A stretch of 64,000 nt of DNA from Cyathus striatus (GCA_025738555.1 JAOVFP010000010.1:62001-126000), one strand, 5' to 3'; numbered from the stretch's first letter, positions 11,529-22,187 are shown. Notes: generated by a model from the sequence alone, not told the origin. Program-made: numbers and translations.

Positions 11529-12280
11529 AGAGCGCATTTGACCTCCCCGAGTTCGTGCATTGAGGAGAGCAAGGACTCGCAGCACCGAGCTCGGGAGATA
11601 TGCCACTGTGATTAAGGATAGGCACACACCCATCCCATGTCCTACCACACGCTCACGAGCGTACTTAGAAGTGCTCTCTACTGGGTTTCCCTCTACCATC
11701 GACACCTTCGTTGTGAAAAGCCGGAGACGGACTTCTGATAGCTTAGTATGCCCAGCCTTACGTCATATCTCCTGCATACGCCTATGTACATCATCTATGA
11801 TAAGTTTACTCGTCACCGACGCTGGATTGGCCTTTTATCAATACGAAAATCGTCTCGCGGGCTAAGAAGTCAGAAGCTCCTCGATACGCTCTGTGCGTGC
11901 TCGGAAGGACTGATGAAGTACGAAAGGGCGAGCGCGATCTCGTCATGCTCCAGCATGTGTTCTACGTCGAGTGAGCCGATGGCAAGGAGCCTAGGAGGTG
12001 CGCTTGTTTTACCGTATGCTATGTGTTATGACGTTGATGTTGTTACGCAGAATATTGTAACTTCCATGCTGGAAGTGTACGGTAGCCTGTTTGGATGGCA
12101 TGCTGCTGTGTCGCTTACTCTTGGTCGGCCGTGTGGTATTGTGAGTCTGTGACGCAGTTGGCGCTGGATAGTGTTATTAACATCCCTGAAGAGCTTTCTC
12201 CTTATACTAAAGAGATTTACGATCCTTTAATGAGATCCCGGATGCTGAGAGCGTTACGCTAGCTGAGAAGGTGCTTTGAG
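11528..12280 (+). pseudogene. SPE3-LYS9 pseudogene, copy B
   Basis: It begins in the spermidine synthase tail (AFDLPEFVH for the parent's VFVLPEFVR), so the duplicated unit came from the fused gene. It then follows the same path as copy A, including the junction of PAYAYV to the RRWIGLLS region, continues through ERDLVMLQHVFYVE and ends with VNIPEELSPYTKEIYDPL-like sequence and a remnant of the parental C-terminus near 12,280. Stops and frameshifts are present throughout. Confidence 0.8.
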
Positions 12281-12284
12281 TGTC

Positions 12285-12927
12285 TTTTACAATTGATAGG
12301 GGAGTTTACTTGACCCCGATTAACGTTTGTGATGTGCTAAGTCTGAAAAATTGTAGAAGTATCCTATACTTATCTCGAGCATGAACTGTACTCGTAATAA
12401 CGAGGAACCTTTCATACTGGATCTGGTCTTTTACCTCGGTTTCTCGTGAGTATGTGTTATAGTTCATGGCTATGATAAGTTGTTTTTCGGGAACATGTCC
12501 AGTGCATGACAAATTCATCGTTCCAAGGCGGTCATTTCTCGGACGGGACGCATCTTTTGAATCCCTCGGCAATGGATACGTACAGTAAGCGGAAGATAGC
12601 GATTATCCGGTACCTCTGTTGATCTCAGTTGACCTTTGTCAGATGAATTGATGACGATCTACATTGATCTGCGTTGTCAAGCTGTCAATAGTCTATCACT
12701 GAGGACGATCCACAATAATTACAGGTCATCTTATCACTCTTCAGTAACTCAAGTGTTCGAACGTTCACTAGCACTGCTTACAAGTGCTTAAAGTTACAGC
12801 GCAATGAATATCTCCTGTGGAAATGAACTTGGCAATCACTCCTCCATGAATTTGAAACGTACTGAGCAGCCGAAGGACCAGGATGGACCCCGCATCCGCC
12901 ATTTGATCGCGACCAACACTTTGCCGG
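12285..12927. other. Gene-poor stretch with part of a possible minus-strand reading frame
   Basis: No known family. The minus-strand frame 12,768-12,927 becomes continuous with 13,757-13,854 if the element between them is removed (see findings). Confidence 0.35.
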
Positions 12928-12935
12928 GCTAAGTA

Positions 12936-13756
12936 AGGACCCCTGATAATCCTAAGGGAGGTTAGATCCCCACCCGGACAAAAATCGGGGCCGCAGGCCC
13001 CCAACTTAGAACGCAACCCAGACAAATTTGGGCTCAGAGACCATCAAAGTTAGATAATTTCCCCGGACAATCATGATCAATTTCTTAGATCCTTACCCGG
13101 ACATATGTCTCAGTGGTAGACTTGATTGAGTATGGTACATCTTCCTCCGTGAGGTCGTAAGTTCAAATCCTTGCAGGTCATTATCATTTTTTATGATTTG
13201 TAACACTATCCGGCAACAATTTATCACATGAAATCAATTTCGATTGTATCCGTTGTGCCCGTCGTGATAGAGAGCGAGCTCAAGTAACCCGCCGCCTTCC
13301 GATTCCTTGGCATTCAAGAAGGGTCACCCTCCTCTGTCGTCACCCTTCAGTCAAACATTGGCCTAGTGATCAACAGAGAGTATATTGACAAATTTCATAC
13401 TATTAAATCTTAAACATCGTGTCCAGCTGCTGCAATGACGGCTTTCAATGCTAGGGTGGAAAAAATGACAATTCAGAAGATGTGATTTAGATTTACTGTT
13501 TAAAATTAAAGATTTATGTACTTCATTCACTTTATTCACTAATCTCGAATGTCCAAGAGCTATTTCTGCTGTATTTGAGAGAGAAATAGCTAAAACCGAA
13601 TTTTTTTGAGGTTAGAACGCACAACCCGGACAAAATTTAGGATTTAGGCAGAAGTTAGATCCATCCCGGACATTTTCGCGAAATTTTGTTAAAAATCGAC
13701 CCGGACAAAAAACCCCTCTGTAGGATCTAACCTCCCTTAGGATTATCAGGGGTCCT
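12936..13756. mobile_element. Non-autonomous TIR element with 8-bp target duplication
   Basis: Perfect 34-bp inverted ends at 12,936-12,969 and 13,723-13,756, beginning AGGACCCCTGATAATCC. They are flanked by an exact 8-bp direct repeat GCTAAGTA (12,928-12,935 and 13,757-13,764). An 8-bp duplication suits hAT-type (or KDZ-type) DNA transposons. Near both ends the motif CCCGGACA recurs in the same orientation (about 12,972, 13,061, 13,095, 13,625, 13,667 and 13,699). No transposase is encoded in the 821 bp. It contains a Pol III-like unit. Confidence 0.9.
13106..13192 (+). ncRNA. tRNA-like Pol III unit (SINE-like) inside the TIR element
   Basis: A-box-like TGTCTCAGTGG at 13,106-13,116, B-box GTTCAAATCC at 13,161-13,170, then a T6 run at 13,187-13,192 that could end Pol III transcription. 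The T-stem pairs imperfectly and I cannot close an acceptor stem, so it is not a working tRNA; a tRNA-derived SINE core or a decayed tRNA fits best. Confidence 0.5.
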
Positions 13757-14051
13757 GCTAAGTACCACATGAGCTCCCAAAAGCTGCCAACCTCTCCCAA
13801 CGGATCCAAAAAATTCTCAAACACATATCGACGGAGTACACTGGAATACATCAAAGTACATCGTCCATGACCCTCAAAGCGAATCTAAGATTACCTTAAA
13901 ACGTTTGTTTAATTCAACTTTAGATGGTCCCTCACGTTAGCGAATGCCGTGCTTACAACAGGCCCCACTAGAACATTGTAGATCGCGTTTAGGTACGAAA
14001 CTATGACTTGCACATGATTCGTAATCGATCCAGTACCGAGACGCAGAACGG

Positions 14052-14059
14052 TATAAAAA
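14052..14059 (+). promoter_or_regulatory. TATA box of the repeat-protein gene
   Basis: TATAAAAA lies 158 bp before the start codon at 14,210, with pyrimidine-rich DNA in between, as usual for strongly expressed basidiomycete genes. Confidence 0.55.
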
Positions 14060-14209
14060 GGTTCGTACTTTCACTACGATTTCTTCAGCTGGTCTCACTC
14101 CCATACACTCTTACTTACAACCATCTACAGGGCTTGCCCAACCTTTCATATTCTCTTACGATCTTCTTTCTACGACTTATTTTAACTCTTGTCTATTAAA
14201 TCTTCGAAA

Positions 14210-15177
14210 ATGGTTCACGTTACATCCGCTGTCCTCGTTGCTGCTATCGTCGCTGCCCCCGCATTTGCTGCCCCACTCACCTCGGACTCCGGATCAGTTG
14301 AAGCTCGCAGTGGCTCTGGTGGTCGTGCTGCCAAGGAGGTTGTCAAGAACGTCGTTGAAGGCTACGGCCAGAATACGTTTAAAGATGCCGTCAAGAAGTA
14401 CACTAATCCACCTGTCCAAGTTCCCGACGGGCTCAAGGAGGCCGCGAGGAAACAGTACGTAGTCGTTCTTCTCACTTCTTACAACCGATATTGACATTAT
14501 CTTCGAAGTACGAGCGGGTTCAGCAAGGATGCTGTCAAGTAAGTTTTATCCTAAGATTACGATTTGAGATCCGTATTAACAAATCTTTAGTCATGTCACT
14601 GGGCATAAGAAACGTGCTCTTGACTTTGATGAATCCTACGCTCGCAGTGGCAGCGGTGGTCGTGCGGCCAAGGAAGTTGTTAAGAACGTCGTTGAAGGCT
14701 ACGGCCAGAATACGTTCAAAGATGCCGTCAAGAAGTACACCAATCCACCTGTTCAAGTTCCCGATGGGCTCAAGGAGGCCGCGAGGAAACAGTATGTAGT
14801 CGTTCTTCTCACTTCTTGCAACCGATATTGACACTATCTTCGAAGTACGAGCGGGTTCAGCAAGGACGCAGTCAGACATTGTCTTTGAAGTATGAGCAGA
14901 TTCAGCAAGGACGCAGTCAAGTAAGTCCTATCCTAAGGTCACGATAAGTTGAGGTTAATACTAACAAATATTTAGTCATGTAACTGGACATAAGAAACGT
15001 GCTCTCGACTTTGATCAGTTCTACGCTCGCAGTGGCTCTGGTGGTCGTGCAGCTGAGGAGGTTGTGAAGAACGTTGTTGAAGGCTACGGCCAGAACACAT
15101 TCAAGGATCCTATCAAGAAGTACACCAATCCACCCGTTCAAGTTCCCGACGGGCTCAAGGAGGCTGCGAGGAAATAG
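14210..15177 (+). CDS. Secreted tandem-repeat protein with KKR sites, truncated by a retrotransposon
   Basis: Exons 14,210-14,454, 14,509-14,538, 14,591-14,791, 14,891-14,920 and 14,976-15,177 give a 235-aa frame. It opens with a signal peptide (MVHVTSAVLVAAIVAAPAFA) and has three copies of a ~75-aa repeat: SGSGGRAAKEVVKNVVEGYG, then QNTFKDAVKKYTNPPVQVPD, GLKEAARK, a short exon with SGFSKDAV or a variant, and HVTGHKKRALDFD. The KKR between repeats looks like a Kex2 cleavage site, as in fungal Kex2-processed repeat proteins. The TAG at 15,175-15,177 lies at the junction with the inserted element; the fourth repeat and acidic tail are stranded at 19.0-19.6 kb. Function unknown; the Kex2 idea is inference. 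Confidence 0.75.
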
Positions 15178-18100
15178 TGTAGAGCAGGCATTCTGCCTGC
15201 ATGGTGAAAATGCGTTTTTCATTACCGTTACCTCACTCCTTACATACTGTTACCTCGTGTCGCTTACCTACTTAAATGTCGTACATACGCTTCGAGAATA
15301 CCAGCTTCGCATTCCCCCCACTTTCTCTCATGCGCGCTCACTGGATCTGAAGGGATGGACGGATGTGCCTCCCACTCGCATATTTCTTTGTCGAGAGGAT
15401 ACCACCAAGCAAATATCCTCCTCTACAAAGTGGAGCCCACCGCGAGGGGCTTCTAAGGTGTCTTATTTTTGTTGTTGTTCACGCGTATTTTCATAGGATT
15501 ATTATTTCAAGGCTCGTCTTTTTGCACTCGCAGGCGCTATCACCACAAGGCTGTCACCTTGGACCTAGTATTTCGAACTCATTCCCATCGCTTCACGGAC
15601 AAGATTTATCTCATCGCGTTATACTTCCAAATTCCCTGATCCCCCCCCTTGTCGCCAACTCATTGCTCATTCAACTTGCATCAAATTATCGTTACCACAT
15701 GATACAGAATCGACATCGTCTATCGAGCATGGTTTCATATTAGAAGTTCCCGCCGTTTCACTGCATCAATCCCATCGTTACCAGCAATTTATATTCATTT
15801 AATCATCTACCCCTTCGACTTTTTCGCATTTTACCTCATTTACTTTCTCTTTGGCACACCACCAACTTCGTCAAGACGCTATATCGATTTCACAAAATGT
15901 CATTGCCCATCATACCACCGGTTCGCGTTCACATGCCAGGTCGTCACCACCATTCGGCACCGATGTACAATGAAGATCCGCGTACACTTCAACGATTTCT
16001 ATTGGATGTTCAAGCTACATGTGTCAACTCTGGACTTCATCTCGACACAGATTATATTAAATGGGCTATTTACTATGCTCCCATTGGCGATGCAGAGCTC
16101 TGGGAAGATCTTGAATCTCGCAAGGGTACCTCCTGGACCGATTTTACAGCCGAGCTACTGAAGTTCTACCCTGGATCTGAACCAAAAATAGAACGATTGT
16201 ACTCCGAAGCTCAATTAGAAAATTTCGTCGATAAACAGGCTCTCATGCAGATGGATAACCGCCTACGTTTAGGGGAATATCATCGCGAGTTCCTTAGGAT
16301 CAGCAATTATCTGAAGAAACACGGTCGCATTTCAGAACGCGAAGCCGCAAAGACCTACATGCGTGGTTTCGACATTTCATTTCGCTTACGCCTTCAGGGA
16401 TATCTTCAATTAACCGATCCGATGCATCACACACACGACCCTTATCCCATTCAAACTGTGGTAGATGCAGCTGCTCGTCTGCTTTCTTCACCAGCCTCGT
16501 CGTTTTTATTTGCTCCACTTGGTACCCAACCAATTGTTCCTTCACCTCCGGCACCCATCACATCGAAGAAATCCGATCTCAATGCGCGCGAGAACTTTGT
16601 CCCTGCCCTTTCACAGACGATCGTTACCACTGTCAAAGATCAATTAGCTGCTAACTTCCCTCAGGTACAGGTACACAATGCATTGGCAACTTCAAGTCAT
16701 CCTCGTGCTTTTATGTCTAGTCCCCCTCCACCCTCTGGCCATCCTCAACACGAAATATGCAAGTTCTGTTCTGGTACGACACATACAGTTCAAAATTGTG
16801 GTATTTTATTCGATTATATACGGCGTAATCTCTGTGTACATGGCTCAAATAATCGAGTTCTGCTTCCTAATGGTCAACCGGTTACCCGCTACCTCCTCGG
16901 CAACAATATGCGCGAGCGCGTCGATAGTTGGCACAAAATGTGCGCGCCGGTTATCTGTCCCCCTGCCCCAGCTCCAGCAACTTCGTCAAAAATGCACGCG
17001 CCACCTACTTTCCCTCCCACTCCTTCGATCTCGACGAACAAGCTTGCCACTGTTCCCCCTTCGCGTTCGCATGCGTATAGCCGGACCGACCCTGAGGCCA
17101 CCAAAGTACCTATCGTGCTGACACCTGTCATTTCGGTTCCCCCTCCCGCTCTTATTTCCTCGCCCGAAGCCGAAAACAGAGTTATCGGAAATGAAGATCT
17201 CGCAAATCGGACGAACTCTCGCGACATACTCGAAGACGATTTAGGCTTGATTGAAGCTGAAGATGCCGTTTCATCTTGCGCGCAAACTCATTCTCAGATC
17301 GAATTGGTACCTCCCCCACCACAGTCAGACCGCGAATGCAATTCCCCTGTGACTCTCTCTCAGCATGAACTCCCAGCCCACTCACTGGATATATGCCAAC
17401 AATACGAAGATCTCGCTAACACATCCGGACTTGAAGCCATTGCCAGCACTGCCACTATCTCACTTAAAGAGCAGATTGAAACCCCTTGTCATACCAATAT
17501 CAAAAGTCCTCCCCTCCCTACCTATCCCATCTCCGTTAAATCTTATGCTTTCAATCATAATTATATCTCAGCTGATTCTCCTCCCAACACTCCGTCTACA
17601 GTTTTTATCTCGTCGTCACCAACTCAGTCCAAAGTCCAGAAGGAACATAAAGAAGATACACAGCTCATCGATACGTCGCCACAGGAAGTTTTAAATTGGA
17701 AGAAAGATTTTAACATAGCTAGCAATCTCATCGTTACCCTATCGCCCACGCATAATCAAGTTGCGCATGAATTATCGAGCAAACCGTCAAAGGATTTCGA
17801 AGATTTGCCTATTCCCCCTACCACGCACCCGCCGCGCTTACTTATTCCCTTCCCTTCGCGTCCCTGCACTTCGCTTTCCACGCTGTCAGCCGACGTCAAC
17901 GTCAACCGAAATGGGCGCCTCAAGGCTATTAATATCCCCTTCCCCTCCAGACTTATTCTCTGCTGCGGTTCTGCTGAATTTCCAACTGCCTCGAAGATTT
18001 TGTTTACTGGGAAAGACATTCCTCCTTCTATATCAACGTTCACGCTCTATAGCCGGTATACTGTCTCCTATCCACTTCGGATTTTATCTCAGGCAGCGCT

Positions 18101-18988
18101 GCACGCTTGGCCTTTTATAGCATTCAGGTGTTTTATTTTGTTCTGGTTCCTCTCTTCGCATACTGGACCACCATTTTGTCCCCCTATTATCCCTCCCCAC
18201 CCTCCCCCTTTGCTCTCGTCAAAATTTAGAGCTCTCACCATGCAGTATTCTATTTTAGTACATTAATATTTTCTTCATTCTTTGCCTTTTCATCTACTTT
18301 ACACATTTCATTATGTTAAATTTCGACTTTTCCATATTCTGGCTTTCTTCCCTGGTTTTACTTTATAGCCGTTTATTTTAGCCGTTATCGGATTGACTAG
18401 GAAGTCAATATTTGAAGTTCCCGCCGGATGTAGAGCAGGCGTTTCGCCTGCACTACAAAAATCGACATATTACAATTTCCATTACGTAATCAGCTGATGC
18501 GCGCATCGACGCGTTCGCGCGCGCGTTCTATCACTTTCTCCCTTCAACGCCGACACTCCTGCATCGCTCTCAACGCCACTATTACTCAATGCGTTTCAAG
18601 ATCATCGGTACTGCGCACTACCAAGCTCCACTAAATGCGCAGTTTGCTTTACCAAAGGCCATATCAGCACCCTATGTCTCCTTCTCCCAAGTTTTTAGTT
18701 TACAAAATTTCTTCCAATTCATCGGTATGCTTTATGTTTCAAACCTTTCCTTTTTCTTCCAATAAATCTACAGTCTCTACACCTTTAATTTCCGTTCTAT
18801 TTCACTATTCCTCATTAAGTACTCTCCTTATTTTAATTTTCTTTAAAAACCATGTAACTACTCCTTTCTAACTCAGTTGAATTTACCCTCCCTTCTCGAC
18901 ACCTTAGAACACCCAAGGTCGAACGGATGTTCACCGACTCGCTTACATATTTCTTTGTTTAGGCATCAAGCTCATTGTTTCCTCTACA
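15178..18988 (+). mobile_element. Gag-only LTR retrotransposon inserted in the repeat-protein gene
   Basis: The LTR-like ends begin TGTAGAGCAGGC and finish CTCTACA. The 5' LTR is 15,178-15,427 and the 3' LTR 18,429-18,988; they share both ends and a segment with CATATTTCTTTG but differ in length (250 and 560 bp), so they are diverged or rearranged. A likely primer-binding site, TGGAGCCCACCGCGAGG, starts 3 nt after the 5' LTR. The 4-bp flanks read ATAG and ATGG, consistent with a mutated target duplication. Only a Gag ORF is present; no protease, RT or integrase, so it depends on other elements. Confidence 0.8.
15897..18266 (+). CDS. gag: Gag-like protein of the LTR element
   Basis: A single 789-aa open frame. 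Residues 1-200 hold a retrotransposon Gag capsid-like domain (PMYNEDPRTLQRFLLDVQ, LLKFYPGSEPKIER, LGEYHREFLRISNYLKKHGR). A zinc knuckle of C-x2-C-x4-H-x4-C form (CKFCSGTTHTVQNC) is at about residue 290, followed by a conserved stretch with VLLPNGQPV. The second half is a long Pro/Ser/Thr-rich region of low complexity, and the last ~100 residues are hydrophobic in part. It resembles Ty3-type Gag proteins of agaricomycetes. The frame is intact over 2.4 kb although the LTRs have diverged. Confidence 0.85.
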   Translation: MSLPIIPPVRVHMPGRHHHSAPMYNEDPRTLQRFLLDVQATCVNSGLHLDTDYIKWAIYYAPIGDAELWEDLESRKGTSWTDFTAELLKFYPGSEPKIERLYSEAQLENFVDKQALMQMDNRLRLGEYHREFLRISNYLKKHGRISEREAAKTYMRGFDISFRLRLQGYLQLTDPMHHTHDPYPIQTVVDAAARLLSSPASSFLFAPLGTQPIVPSPPAPITSKKSDLNARENFVPALSQTIVTTVKDQLAANFPQVQVHNALATSSHPRAFMSSPPPPSGHPQHEICKFCSGTTHTVQNCGILFDYIRRNLCVHGSNNRVLLPNGQPVTRYLLGNNMRERVDSWHKMCAPVICPPAPAPATSSKMHAPPTFPPTPSISTNKLATVPPSRSHAYSRTDPEATKVPIVLTPVISVPPPALISSPEAENRVIGNEDLANRTNSRDILEDDLGLIEAEDAVSSCAQTHSQIELVPPPPQSDRECNSPVTLSQHELPAHSLDICQQYEDLANTSGLEAIASTATISLKEQIETPCHTNIKSPPLPTYPISVKSYAFNHNYISADSPPNTPSTVFISSSPTQSKVQKEHKEDTQLIDTSPQEVLNWKKDFNIASNLIVTLSPTHNQVAHELSSKPSKDFEDLPIPPTTHPPRLLIPFPSRPCTSLSTLSADVNVNRNGRLKAINIPFPSRLILCCGSAEFPTASKILFTGKDIPPSISTFTLYSRYTVSYPLRILSQAALHAWPFIAFRCFILFWFLSSHTGPPFCPPIIPPHPPPLLSSKFRALTMQYSILVH

Positions 18989-18992
18989 ATGG

Positions 18993-19631
18993 TATGTAGT
19001 TGTTCTTCTCACGTATTGAAATCGACTCTGATATTGCTTTTGAAGTTCGAGTGGGTTCAGCCAAGATGCAGTCAAGTAAGTTTCATCCTATAGTCACGAT
19101 TTGAGAGTAATGTTAACAACTCTTCAGCCATGTCGTTGGACATAAAAAGCGCGCTATCGACTTTGACGATCTATACGCTCACAGTGGCTCCGGAGGTCGT
19201 GCAGTCAAGGAGGTTGTTAAGAACGTTGTTGAAGGTTACGGCCAGAACACATTCAAGGATGCCGTCAAGAAGTACACCAATCCACCCGTTCAAGTTCCCG
19301 ACGGGCTCAAGGAAGCTGCGCGGAAACAGTACGTAGTTGTTTTCTCACTTATTGAAATCGACTCTGATATTGTTTTTTAAAGTACCAGTGGGTTCAGCAA
19401 GGACGCAGTCAAGTGAGTATTATCCTAAACATCGCAATTCCCCAATCTAAATAACGATATAGCCATGTTACTGGCCACAAACGTTCCCCCGATGGTATGG
19501 ATATGTATGAACGTGACTTTGAAGATTTCGAAGGCGTCTTTGAGAGAGATTTGTTCGACGATTTAGAGGAGAGGGATTTCTTTGATGAGTTGGAAGAGAG
19601 AGAATTCTACGAACTCAATGAGCTGGATTAG
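18993..19631 (+). pseudogene. Severed 3' part of the secreted repeat-protein gene
   Basis: Continuation of the gene broken at 15,177: the intron donor TATGTAG resumes at 18,993, then SGFSQDAV, GHKKRAIDFD, a full repeat (SGSGGRAVKEVVKNVVEGYG, then YTNPPVQVPDGLKEA), SGFSKDAV, HVTGHKRS and an acidic C-terminus rich in E, D, F and R (ERDLFDDLEERDFFDEL) ending at TAG 19,629-19,631. It has no start or signal peptide of its own. The acidic tail occurs once and marks the true end of the ancestral protein. Confidence 0.8.
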
Positions 19632-19907
19632 TTATAGTATTTACAGATTGTCCCAGGTATAGCTCGTTGCAGCTTCAAAAAGAATTTTTTGGCTTAATTT
19701 CCCGTATTAACGTAAAATGAAACATGTGCATGAACTGGTAATCTTTGGGTAATCGTTCAGACGTTCAAATCAAACTCCGTTCGATTTTCTCAGTAATATT
19801 TAACCGTCGTCCCTGAAGTTAACTTAGTCATTCTCACTACGTTACTCGGTCCCACAGTCACGCGCACGGTTGGTCACGTCGACATCATTTGCTGGCAGGC
19901 AATGCAC

Positions 19908-22174
19908 AGCTGCACTAGCGTTGGGGAACTCTGGCGCTACAACAAATAGGTAACTTACCTAAAAAATTTCGGCCAAATGTAACAAATGTAAGTTACATAG
20001 TAAGATACATACAATACAGAACCATATTGATCACATGACTATAGCGTGACATTTCAGTAAGATTTGGCTGGGAGTTCTACCAAAAAACGAATCACATCCG
20101 TAAATTGCACATATTTTAAATTTCTTTTGCAGGGTGTTCTTAACATTTAGAATATCTATAACATTGTGCAAACAGAATTATTTTAAGTTGTATGTACAGA
20201 GTGCCAATAGATTTTTAAAATTTGTAGCCCCTAACTTTATAAGTGCAAATATGGAAAGTGCGCCAAGCACTTTAAACACGTCGCATTGCGTCGCAGCCGC
20301 CCGCACACAAAACATACATATTGTGCTCTTGAGTCTCTACACTCCATATTTCTTTTATTCTTACATGCCGAAACAAAAGAAAGGTCCTATTAAGAACCTA
20401 GGAAGTTGGGCTGGGGTCAAAAAGAGAAGAAAACAAACTGTGAATGATGAAAATGTACTGTGCTCACCATATGTCTTCATGACATATTGTCTATAACTCC
20501 TGTAGATTCCGCCTGTTAACCAGGATTCAAGTACAGAGTCCATTACAGAAATAAGTGATTGCTTGGACACATACCGAGAGCCTGAGCCTGAACCACTCAG
20601 GCAACTGACTAACCAATAATCATGCCCAGGTTTGCAACTTGATCTCTGCGCTTCATGGATGCATATCACTTGGGCTTAAATGGACGACAGGCAGCGTGGG
20701 CAGCAAAGCAATTCCGTGGACACTGCACAATACCAAGGTATCCTTATTGAGTTTGACAGAGAACTTCGTGCACTTGCCTCACCATGATTTAGATTGTACT
20801 TTATTACAGCTTTAGCCTAATACTAGCACACTACATTAAATACATAGAATATTAATGTGTATATACTTACCACTGTAGCTATATTTTTATGATACCGCCA
20901 TGTAAACACATTTTTAATCCTTACTTTCGATCAGTCTGACAGTTTGAGAGTACATGGGAACCTGTGAGTCACATCGGTCACATACCACGTGATGGACATG
21001 GTTCTGTACCGTACATATCTTAAGTTACATAAGCACGTGATTTTAAATATAACACGTGATTACGTCCAAGCACCAATCCGTACGTACTACAACGTATCCT
21101 CTTCATCATCATCTCCCTTAGTCCCCTTACCATTTTAAAGTAAATCATTTCAGCTATAATAGTATGCTAAAATTATGTGTATACGACAAGAAATGAGCGA
21201 GCTATGAGGCTCGGAAGATAGGCAGCCAAACACGTGCAAATTTTACATTTTCGCCGAAACTCACCACTTTGCTAGCCATTACGAAAACAGCAATAAAGTG
21301 TAACCTATTGCCGCAGGCCCGGCCCACAACAATATTAGGGGAAGTCAAACCTGGCGATACAAAAATACAATACAATCGAACGGCGAAACGATACAACTTC
21401 CCATGGATACAGCTGAAGGGTTCAATTCCTGTATCGTTGCGAGATTCAAGTACATCGTTGCAAGATCCAAGTAAACGCTCAGTCGGCGATTCGGAATTTG
21501 AATTTTCCCGTCATTGTGCGTTCTGCGTTGCTCACTGACACTGACATTAACACTACTTTTACCTTGTAATTGCTCAATAGTGCCCTTTCATATTGCTGTT
21601 GTTCAGATATGCGAGGCATGATTAAAGGAATTGTTGTGGAAGCAGCGGAAAACACTATCTCTATCTAATGAATACCTACAATCGCAGAACGTTGTCCATT
21701 CGGGCTCATGTTACTTAACAGAGTTCAGTCTCCGACCTAACTCGGCTGAGACCAAGGTCCAAGACGTCCAAGTATCACCTACCTTCATATTTGTGTCGGG
21801 GGTTGTCAAACTTAGGACGATACAAAATGATGTTCACACGATACAACTATTTTCTTGGCATCACGAAACACTGAGGTTTGACTTCCCCTACTATAATAGA
21901 ATCATAACCGAATTATACATGTTCATACCATGTAACACATAATGACTTATCATACATTATCGATTCATAGCTTACAATCTAACTTCATTGATTGGCGGTC
22001 AATTTTTTTTTACCATAGTTTTTGATTTTTGTGGATCATGTAATGGAGGTTTGTTACATTTGTTACATGCCAATTTCTGGGAGATGTAACAAACTAGTAA
22101 GTTACTGTTACAAACTATGTTATTTACATGCGAGTAAGTTACATGCCGGTTTGTTCCCCAACCCTAAGCTGCAC
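19908..22174. mobile_element. hAT-like element with 8-bp target duplication, about 2.25 kb
   Basis: The element (19,916-22,166) starts TAGCGTTGGGGAAC and ends with the complement of TAGGGTTGGGGAAC. It is flanked by the exact 8-bp repeat AGCTGCAC (19,908-19,915 and 22,167-22,174). Subterminal GTAACTTAC and TGTAACAAA motifs occur at both ends. The TAGGG terminus and 8-bp duplication suit hAT; KDZ elements are an alternative. No transposase domain is seen, only a short basic frame near 20,365-20,496 (KKGPIKNLGSWAGVKKRRKQ). A MITE is nested at 21.3-21.9 kb. The right end lies 13 bp before the next gene's ATG. Confidence 0.85.
21336..21890. mobile_element. MITE nested in the hAT-like element
   Basis: Perfect inverted ends TAGGGGAAGTCAAACCT (21,336-21,352 and 21,874-21,890), with TA at both outer edges as a likely target duplication. 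Same family as the MITE at 6,993-7,364 by terminal sequence. 555 bp, no coding capacity. Confidence 0.75.
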
Positions 22175-22187
22175 TGAGTTCTTCTCA

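Noticed and set aside
20134..20496. 120-codon open frame in the hAT-like element
   Set aside because: Only its last ~45 residues look protein-like (basic), the rest is AT-rich chance sequence; not enough to call a transposase.
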